A stretch of 64,000 nt of DNA from Gemmatimonadaceae bacterium (lineage in GTDB: Bacteria > Gemmatimonadota > Gemmatimonadetes > Gemmatimonadales > Gemmatimonadaceae). The translations under genes were made by a program, and so were the position numbers. Below, in pieces: positions 54,744 to 61,466 of this stretch. Location: NCBI GenBank assembly GCA_035633115.1, contig DASQFN010000047.1:1-64000 (forward strand), written 5' to 3'. The notes beneath the pieces are model-generated. The model saw nothing but the letters and a program-made list of their open reading frames with translations, did not search any database and was not told the DNA's origin. Every line of letters starts with the position of its first letter. Within the stretch, counting starts at the first letter, position 1.

Positions 54744-55709
54744 ATGACGGCGCGCGCACTCATTACAGGCGGGGCAGGGTTCATTGGATCGCATGTCGCC
54801 GACCTCTTCCTGGGCAACGGCTACGAAGTCGACATCATCGACGACCTTTCGAGCGGAAAAGCCACAAACGTCCCGGAGAGTGCGGCTCTCCACCGGATCA
54901 GCGTAACGTCCCCCGAGTCCGCGCGGGTTGTACGCGAGGGGCGATTCGACGTTCTCGTGCACCTCGCGGCGCAGATGGACGTCCGCCGGAGCGTTGCCGA
55001 TCCGGTGTTCGACGCGACGACGAACATCATTGGCATCGTCAATCTTCTCGAAGCGGTGAGGCAGAGCGGAAACAAGACGCGGGTCGTGTTCACGTCCACT
55101 GGGGGCGCTATCTACGGCGACTTCAACCAGCCTCCGAACTTCGAGACGTACGCGAAAGAGCCGGATTCGCCGTATGCAATCTCAAAGCTCTCCTCCGAAT
55201 ACTATCTCGCCTACTACGGCAGAATTCATGGCCTCGAGCACGTTTCGGTGCGCTTCGGAAACGTGTACGGACCGAGGCAGGATCCGCACGGCGAGGCCGG
55301 TGTGGTGGCGATTTTCTGCAACCGCATTCTCGAGGGTAAGCCGCTCACCGTTTTCGGCGACGGCGAGCAGACGCGTGACTACGTCTATGTCGGCGACGTT
55401 GCTAATGCTGTCTGGCTCGGCGCCACTTTCGCCCTTCCGCCGGCCGGCACGGTTGACGAGCGCAGCTTCAATATCGGCACCGGATTGGGGACGTCCGTGC
55501 TCGAGCTGGCGCGCAGCCTACAGGAGGCAGCGGGCAGCAATGTAGAGATACAGTTCGCGCCGCGCAGACCGGGTGAGCAGCAGGAATCGTTTCTCAACGT
55601 CGACAAGGCGCGAGCGGTACTCGGCTGGCAACCGCAAGTTTCTCTTGCCGCCGGACTCGCGGAGACATTCGCGTGGGCGGAGGCGACGAGCGGATTGCAG
55701 AAATCGTGA
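54744..55709 (+). CDS. NAD-dependent sugar-nucleotide epimerase (GalE-like)
   Basis: 321 residues. Extended SDR motifs: TGGAGFIGSH (8-17), S118/T119 in FTSTGGAIYG, and Y144-x3-K148 in SPYAISK. It most resembles UDP-glucose or UDP-GlcNAc 4-epimerases; dehydratase or C5-epimerase activity cannot be excluded. Its stop overlaps the tolQ GTG. Confidence 0.85.
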   Translation: MTARALITGGAGFIGSHVADLFLGNGYEVDIIDDLSSGKATNVPESAALHRISVTSPESARVVREGRFDVLVHLAAQMDVRRSVADPVFDATTNIIGIVNLLEAVRQSGNKTRVVFTSTGGAIYGDFNQPPNFETYAKEPDSPYAISKLSSEYYLAYYGRIHGLEHVSVRFGNVYGPRQDPHGEAGVVAIFCNRILEGKPLTVFGDGEQTRDYVYVGDVANAVWLGATFALPPAGTVDERSFNIGTGLGTSVLELARSLQEAAGSNVEIQFAPRRPGEQQESFLNVDKARAVLGWQPQVSLAAGLAETFAWAEATSGLQKS

Positions 55710-56425
55710 GCATCGGGTTGATGCTGCAGGTTGGGGCGGCCGTTCCCTCCTCGCCCATGGAGCTGATCACCAGCTCGACCGGCTCGACAAAGGTGGTGCT
55801 CGCAATCCTCGTCGTTCTGTCGCTCATCAGCTGGACGATCATGATTGCGAAGACCGTCGAATTCCGCCGCGCGGCTTCCGCGGGCCGGAGATTCATGGAT
55901 TCGTTCGAGGAGGCGCCGTCACTCGATGTTGCCGCGGACCTCGCTCGAAGATCGCCGCCCAGCCCGCAGCGGAGCGTGATGCTCCGGGCGCTGCGGTTTC
56001 TTCACGAGACCACACCCGCGCTCGGCGCAACGCCGGAGCGGGGAGCACGGCTGAGCGCATCGCAGGTCGAGGCACTCCGGCTCGTACTCGATTCCGAGAG
56101 CGGTGCAGTCCGCGATCAGATGGGAAGGTTCGTCCCTTCGCTAGCGACGATCGGCTCTGCCAGTCCGCTCATCGGCTTGCTCGGAACCGTCCTCGGAATC
56201 ATCGACGCGTTCGTGGGAATTGCCACGGAGGGATCAGGTAACATCGGAGCCGTGGCCCCCGGAATTGCCGAAGCGCTCATCGCAACTGCAGCCGCGCTTT
56301 CCGTCGCCATTCCGGCGGTCTTCGGGTACAACATCTTTGCACATCGGTTGAACCGGTTCGATGGCGAGCTGGATGGTTTCGGATCGGAGCTGATTGCCCT
56401 GATGGTTCGGGAGGGCCGGATCTAG
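55706..56425 (+). CDS. tolQ: TolQ/ExbB/MotA-family proton channel
   Basis: 239 residues from a GTG overlapping the galE-like stop; the ATG at 55721 is the alternative. Three membrane helices: about 25-48, and a pair at 135-200 with PLIGLLGTVLGIIDAFVGIA and ALIATAAALSVAIPAVFGYN. It forms, with TolR, the proton-driven motor of the Tol-Pal system that pulls in the outer membrane during division. Confidence 0.93.
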   Translation: MSIGLMLQVGAAVPSSPMELITSSTGSTKVVLAILVVLSLISWTIMIAKTVEFRRAASAGRRFMDSFEEAPSLDVAADLARRSPPSPQRSVMLRALRFLHETTPALGATPERGARLSASQVEALRLVLDSESGAVRDQMGRFVPSLATIGSASPLIGLLGTVLGIIDAFVGIATEGSGNIGAVAPGIAEALIATAAALSVAIPAVFGYNIFAHRLNRFDGELDGFGSELIALMVREGRI

Positions 56426-56833
56426 ATGGCAAGGCGGCGCGAGCGAATGCAACTGAACGCTGAGATAAACGTCGTGAGTCTAATTGACGTGATGATGCTT
56501 CTGATGGTGATTTTCATGATCACCGCTCCAATCATGCAGGGCGGCGTCGACGTGACGCTGCCGAAAGCGGAGGCGCGTCCGCTCGAGCCGAAGAGTGGCC
56601 TGGTCGTGACAGTGGACAGGGGCGGACGGATTCACATCGAAGATGCGAACCTGAGCTTTGCGGAATTCCGGGCGAGCTTCAAAGCGCTCGCCTCGGAGCG
56701 CGGACGAGAAGGGATTTATTTGCGAGCGGATGCTGGAGTGCCATATGGCTCGGTTGTGCAGGTGCTTGCAGTGATGCGTGCCAGCGGCATTGCCGACGTC
56801 GGCCTCGTAGCCGAGCCTGAGGTGGAGAGATAG
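56426..56833 (+). CDS. tolR: TolR/ExbD-family motor protein
   Basis: 135 residues. One N-terminal helix (NVVSLIDVMMLLMVIFMITAP) contains the essential Asp (LID), followed by a periplasmic domain with VTLPKAEARPL and IYLRADAGVPYGSVVQVL. Starts directly after the tolQ stop. Confidence 0.93.
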   Translation: MARRRERMQLNAEINVVSLIDVMMLLMVIFMITAPIMQGGVDVTLPKAEARPLEPKSGLVVTVDRGGRIHIEDANLSFAEFRASFKALASERGREGIYLRADAGVPYGSVVQVLAVMRASGIADVGLVAEPEVER

Positions 56834-57537
56834 TGCGGGCGCGGAGACAGCCTGTTCAGTTCGGCGGCCCGCTCGGAATGTCCGTCGTGCTTCACCTCTC
56901 GGCGGTCGCGCTCGCGTTCATCGCGTCGCGCGGGCAGCCGATGGAGGCATTACCGCCGATCTACAAGGTGGACATCGTCGCCGCGCCTCCCGGTGAGCGT
57001 GCGATTGGAGAGGTGACGCCCGAGCCCGCACCGGTCACGCCGCCACCGGCCGCTGCGCCGGTTGCGCCTCCGAAACCAACAGAGCGCGCGATACCGCTCA
57101 CCAAGCGAGTCGCGAAAAAAACCGCTGCGCGATCGACTCCGGTGCCTCCCGCGGCGACGCCAGTGCCGAAGACGGCCGCGCCAAAGGCCGGCGGCGGGCC
57201 GATTGGCGGGAAGGGCACCGACGTCGCGACGGTTCAAACCGAGGGAATCGATTTCCCCTTCCCAGGGTACCTAAACAACATCGTCCGGCAAATCGCGCTC
57301 AACTTCAAGCCGAGTGACACGAACTCCGCGCTACGCGCAGAAGTGATGTTTCTGATATATCGTGATGGCTCGGTGAAGATCGTGCGCTTCGTGAAGCGCT
57401 CGGGAGCCTACGCGTTCGATCTCGAGGCCCAGGGCGCGATCGAATCAGCGGGGCCGAACTTTGGACGACTCCCCGACGGCTTCCCCGACGATGTGCTCCC
57501 CGTTGTTTTCAGCTTTGACCCCCGTGTGTTGAGATGA
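56833..57537 (+). CDS. tolA: TolA/TonB-like energy transducer
   Basis: 234 residues from a GTG. A helix at about 14-32 (LGMSVVLHLSAVALAFIAS), a Pro/Ala/Lys linker of about 75 residues, and a C-terminal TonB-like domain (YLNNIVRQIALNFKP, MFLIYRDGSVKIVRFVKRSGAYAFDLEA). The linker is far shorter than the E. coli TolA coiled coil, so it is closer to TonB in layout; context argues for TolA function. Confidence 0.85.
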   Translation: MRARRQPVQFGGPLGMSVVLHLSAVALAFIASRGQPMEALPPIYKVDIVAAPPGERAIGEVTPEPAPVTPPPAAAPVAPPKPTERAIPLTKRVAKKTAARSTPVPPAATPVPKTAAPKAGGGPIGGKGTDVATVQTEGIDFPFPGYLNNIVRQIALNFKPSDTNSALRAEVMFLIYRDGSVKIVRFVKRSGAYAFDLEAQGAIESAGPNFGRLPDGFPDDVLPVVFSFDPRVLR

Positions 57538-59162
57538 GTTCACGCTTCTACTTCGCCGCGATCTGCGCGTGTCTCGCCGCGCTCGCCAGTCCCGAAAACC
57601 TTCGTGCCCAGGATACCACTGCCACCGCGCCCGGCGTTCGCCTCGGGTTGAGCTATCCACGCGGCACGATTCCACGCGTGATCGTGCTGCCCGTCGACAG
57701 TACTCCGGGTGATTCAGTCAGGGCAATCATCCAGCGCGATCTCGACTACAGCGACCGCGTCTCGCCGATTCCACTCGACGCGATGACCCTGGCAGGGATA
57801 ACGCCCGCGGCGGGGCAGGAGCCGAACTACGAGCTGTTCAGTACGCTGGGCGCGGCCGCGATTATCCATCCGCGACGAACGGCTAGCGGCGGGCTGCGAG
57901 TGGCATTGTACGACGTCGCGGGCAAACGCCGGGTCGAAGCGCGCGATTTTCCCGTGGCCGTCGTACCGCCTGTCCGCGATGACGCCATTCGGGACTCCGT
58001 CACCGCCGAGACGACGCAACGGGAGAAGGCGCTGCGAGACTCGGTGACGAGAGTGTTGCGGACGCGCGCGGCGATCATGCGCCGCCCGCCCGTGAGAAAG
58101 GATCCGCGTCCGCGGCGCTTCGTCGTGCGCGATTCTCTGCGTCGAGATTCTGCGGCGACCGCGTACACCAGGCGCGGCCAGGCTCGCTGGGAAAATGACC
58201 GTCGCGACTCGGTTGCGCTGGCGATGTCGAGCGGTGCCGAGCGGCTCATTCGCGCCGATGCCCAGGCGCGCATAGCCGCGGCGGACAACGAACGCATGAG
58301 CATTCATCGCGTCAGCGACGAGGTAGAGAGCTGGATCACCGGCAAGCGCGGAATTGCGGCCACTCGAATTGCCTACGTGCACAATGGCATGATCCGGATC
58401 GTCGACAGCGATGGTGCGAACGACAAGGCGGTAACCGGACGCGGGACCGCAATGTCGCCGGCATGGCATAACAGCGGCCGGAGAATCGTGTACTCGCGAA
58501 TGAGCAATGCGGGAACTCAGATTGAGCAGCTCGACCTCGAGACGGGCTTGACGCGCGCAATGAGTCCCACCGGGCTCAACATCACCCCGGTTTACTCGCA
58601 GGACGGCAGATACATCGTCTACTCCAGTGGCAACGAGTCGGGCACCGACCTGCTGATGGTTAGCGCAGACGCCGCGAACGGATCAATGTCCCCGCAGCGG
58701 CTGACCTTCGGGCGCGGCAGCGACAATCAGTCGCCGACCTTCAGCCCTGACGGCCGTCAGATCGCTTTCATCTCCGCACGCTCGCGATTCCCCGAGGTAT
58801 ACACGATGGACGCCGACGGGACAAACCTGCAGCTGCTCACTCCTTTCATACCGGGAGTGCGAACGTACCGCACGGCCCCGGACTGGTCGCCGGACGGCAG
58901 GACCGTCGCGTTCGAGCAGCAAAATGGCGACTTTCAGGTGTGGGTGATAAACATCCGCGACAAGGAGCCGCGGCGTCTCACGAGCGAAGGTGAAAACGAA
59001 GGCCCTTCGTGGGCGCCAGACGGCCGTCATCTCGTACTGTCATCGACTCGCGGTGGGTCGAAGCAGATCTGGGTGTTGGATACGGAGTCCGGCCGGTTCC
59101 GTCAGCTGACGTATAATGCGGGTGCACGACTCGCGGCATGGTCAGCGATGTTGAATCGTTAG
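57534..59162 (+). CDS. tolB: TolB-like periplasmic beta-propeller protein with a large insertion
   Basis: 542 residues, about 110 more than usual. Signal peptide at 1-25. The TolB N-terminal domain runs to about 143 (VALYDVAGKRRVEARDFPV) and resumes at about 257 (SIHRVSDEVESWITGKRGI). Between them lies an Arg-, Asp- and Ser-rich segment with recurring RDS units (IRDSVT, LRDSVT, VRDSL, RRDSAA, RRDSVA). The beta-propeller follows with repeats of the form SPDGRQIAF and SPDGRTVAF. It binds Pal and TolA. Start overlaps the tolA stop. Confidence 0.92.
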   Translation: MSSRFYFAAICACLAALASPENLRAQDTTATAPGVRLGLSYPRGTIPRVIVLPVDSTPGDSVRAIIQRDLDYSDRVSPIPLDAMTLAGITPAAGQEPNYELFSTLGAAAIIHPRRTASGGLRVALYDVAGKRRVEARDFPVAVVPPVRDDAIRDSVTAETTQREKALRDSVTRVLRTRAAIMRRPPVRKDPRPRRFVVRDSLRRDSAATAYTRRGQARWENDRRDSVALAMSSGAERLIRADAQARIAAADNERMSIHRVSDEVESWITGKRGIAATRIAYVHNGMIRIVDSDGANDKAVTGRGTAMSPAWHNSGRRIVYSRMSNAGTQIEQLDLETGLTRAMSPTGLNITPVYSQDGRYIVYSSGNESGTDLLMVSADAANGSMSPQRLTFGRGSDNQSPTFSPDGRQIAFISARSRFPEVYTMDADGTNLQLLTPFIPGVRTYRTAPDWSPDGRTVAFEQQNGDFQVWVINIRDKEPRRLTSEGENEGPSWAPDGRHLVLSSTRGGSKQIWVLDTESGRFRQLTYNAGARLAAWSAMLNR

Positions 59163-59164
59163 TG

Positions 59165-59791
59165 ATGTCAGGAATCATGCGCAACTCACCCAATCCCATA
59201 CCAATGCCAACTCTCACCCGAATCGCAATCGTCGCAGTCGTCTTTGCAATCGCTATCGGCGGATGCCGCCGCAGGACTCCCGAGCGGCCGGCTCCGCGTC
59301 GCATCAACACCGACAGCCTCTTGCGTGAGCAAGCCAGGCTGGACTCCCTTGCACGGGTGGAGGCAGCCCGGGCGGCCGCAGCCGCCGCGGCGGCAGCGGC
59401 GGCGGCAGCGGGGCCGGCGACCAGCGCGCCCGTGAATGAGCGCGAGCGAACGGCTCTCGCCGCTACTATATACTTCGATCTCGACGAGTCGGTTCTGACG
59501 GACGATGGGCGGGCGGCGGTGGAAGCGAAGGCGCCGGTTATCCTGCGGCATCCCGACATGCGTATCAGAATCGTCGGTCATACCGATTCGCAGGGCTCCG
59601 ACGAGTACAACCTCGCTCTGGGCCTCCGACGCGCGGCGGAAACCAAGCGATATCTCGCGGCGCTGGGCGTGGACGAGGGGAGAATGGAGATTGTGACATT
59701 CGGCGAAGAGCGCCCGGCGGTGCAGGGGCAGACGCAGGAAGCCTACGCACTCAACCGGCGCGCGGAATTCGAGATACTCAGCGGGGGGTAG
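59165..59791 (+). CDS. pal: peptidoglycan-associated lipoprotein
   Basis: 208 residues from the ATG at 59165; ATGs at 59177 and 59204 are alternatives. The lipobox ends AIGGC. After a Glu/Arg-rich stretch comes a run of 13 alanines, then an OmpA-like peptidoglycan-binding domain (IYFDLDESVLTDDG, IRIVGHTDSQGSDEYNLALGLRRA). Pal links outer membrane and cell wall. The poly-Ala linker is unusual but in frame. Confidence 0.93.
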   Translation: MSGIMRNSPNPIPMPTLTRIAIVAVVFAIAIGGCRRRTPERPAPRRINTDSLLREQARLDSLARVEAARAAAAAAAAAAAAAGPATSAPVNERERTALAATIYFDLDESVLTDDGRAAVEAKAPVILRHPDMRIRIVGHTDSQGSDEYNLALGLRRAAETKRYLAALGVDEGRMEIVTFGEERPAVQGQTQEAYALNRRAEFEILSGG

Positions 59792-59793
59792 CG

Positions 59794-60606
59794 ATGTACC
59801 GTTGGAGATCGGCCGCGTTCGCGCCGATTGTGCTTTTCTGTTCCCTGGCAACAGCCGGCTGCTTCGCCTCGAGGTCTGATATCGATCAGCTTCGCGACGA
59901 GATCGCCACGGTGCGAGCCGAAACGGCCACGGTCGATTCGGTTCGCGCGATGCAGATGGTGCAGCTGCTGAGCACGTTGCGGGCAGTCACGGATACACTC
60001 GCCGAAATCAACACGCGTCTGACGCGCGTGCGCGCGGAATCACAGAGCGGCCTGCGGGATCTCGGCAATCGCGTGTTGCAGGTGCAGGAAGCAAGCGGAC
60101 AAAGTCAACAGAGCGTGCGGGAGATGCGCGCGGCGCTCGAGCAGCGGAACCGAACGGCGCCGCCGGTCACAAACGCCTCGCCACAAGCCACTCCGTCCGC
60201 TCCGGATTCCACTCCGCCGGTTGTAGACGAGCCGGGTCCCAACGAGCTGTTTCAGCTGGGCCGCGATCAGCTCGCCCGCGGCGGATTCAGTGCTGCACGG
60301 GCGGCGTTCGCCGATCTGATCAGCAAGCATCCCGACTCCGAGCTTGCCGCGGACGCCCAGTTCTTTCTGGCCGAGGCGCTGGCCGGGGAAGGAAAAGCAG
60401 CGGCCGCCGATTCGGCGTACGCGACAGTCGTGAGGAAGTACCCAACCTCGCTGCGGGCTGCGACAGCGCTCTACAAGCGTGGTGTGGCTCAGCAGAAGGC
60501 GGGAAGGACGACTACCGCGCGGCGGACCTTCAACGAAGTCATCCGACTGTTTCCGGAGTCGGACGAGGCCGCACTGGCGCGGGAACGCCTGCGCGGGATG
60601 TCATAA
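59794..60606 (+). CDS. cpoB: Tol-Pal system TPR protein CpoB (YbgF)
   Basis: 270 residues. The signal sequence ends ATAGC, a lipobox, unlike E. coli CpoB, which is soluble. A coiled coil (about 27-115) is followed by a Pro/Ser linker and three TPRs (LFQLGRDQLARGGFSAARAAF and so on). CpoB coordinates Tol action with cell-wall synthesis. 2 bp after pal. Confidence 0.9.
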   Translation: MYRWRSAAFAPIVLFCSLATAGCFASRSDIDQLRDEIATVRAETATVDSVRAMQMVQLLSTLRAVTDTLAEINTRLTRVRAESQSGLRDLGNRVLQVQEASGQSQQSVREMRAALEQRNRTAPPVTNASPQATPSAPDSTPPVVDEPGPNELFQLGRDQLARGGFSAARAAFADLISKHPDSELAADAQFFLAEALAGEGKAAAADSAYATVVRKYPTSLRAATALYKRGVAQQKAGRTTTARRTFNEVIRLFPESDEAALARERLRGMS

Positions 60607-60620
60607 GGGGACGCACGAAG

Positions 60621-61466
60621 GTGCCGCGAACGGCTGCCGACACCGAGATGCCCTTCCTCGATCACCTCGAGGAGCTGAGGCATCGTTTGTTCTGGATAGT
60701 CGGGACAATCGTTGTCGGCATCGTTCTCTCGTTCACGGTGCTGTCTCAGGGCGGCTTCGACGTCGTGGCTCTGCTGGCGCGGCCGATCGAGCCATATCTG
60801 CGAGGGAGCCAGCTGGTCTTCACTCACCCCGGCACGTCGTTCTCGATCGTGTTGACCGCATCGTTTATCCTCGGGATCCTGTTTGCAACGCCGGTGATCG
60901 GATACCAGCTGTGGGGTTTCTTCGCTCCGGCGCTTCACGCGCACGAGAAGCGGATCATCGTTCCAGTGCTTCTTGGAATGATCTTCCTCTTTCTGTGCGG
61001 CGTTGCGCTCTGCTACTTCATCGTCATGCCGTTCACGCTGAAGTTCTTCATGGGGTTCGAATCGGCGTCACTCACGCCGATGATCGAGGCGAAGCAGTAC
61101 TTCGGCTTCGCGTTCAGCATGATGCTGGCGTTCGGCGTGGCGTTTCAGCTGCCGATCGGGATTCTGATGCTGTCAACGCTCGGAATCATTCAGCCGCAGC
61201 TCCTGACACGATTCCGTCGCCATGCAATTGTCGGCACGGTGGTCGTCTCGGCGTTCATCACCCCCGACGGCAGTCCGACGACCCTGCTGGCGCTGGCGAT
61301 CCCCCTTTATCTGCTCTACGAGCTGGGCGTCGGGCTGTCGTTCATGGTCACGCGTCGGCGGCGACGCAGGGAAGCCGAGGAGCGTGAAGAGCTGCTTCGG
61401 GCGCGCCGAGAGCCACCAGCCGACACAGTCGGACGTGAGCCGCGGCGGCTGGGCGCGAACGCATGA
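60621..61466 (+). CDS. tatC: twin-arginine translocase subunit TatC
   Basis: 281 residues from a GTG. MPFLDHLEELRHRL is the TatC N-terminal signature, followed by six membrane helices with FTHPGTSFSIVL and a conserved Glu in the loop. The C-terminus carries an extra Arg/Glu-rich tail of about 45 residues. TatC binds twin-arginine signals of folded proteins. tatA is not in the window. Its stop overlaps the next ATG. Confidence 0.94.
   Translation: MPRTAADTEMPFLDHLEELRHRLFWIVGTIVVGIVLSFTVLSQGGFDVVALLARPIEPYLRGSQLVFTHPGTSFSIVLTASFILGILFATPVIGYQLWGFFAPALHAHEKRIIVPVLLGMIFLFLCGVALCYFIVMPFTLKFFMGFESASLTPMIEAKQYFGFAFSMMLAFGVAFQLPIGILMLSTLGIIQPQLLTRFRRHAIVGTVVVSAFITPDGSPTTLLALAIPLYLLYELGVGLSFMVTRRRRRREAEEREELLRARREPPADTVGREPRRLGANA

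Noticed and set aside
59380-59420. possible frame error in pal at the GCG/GCC run
   Set aside because: The run encodes 13 alanines in frame and both flanking domains stay in the same frame.
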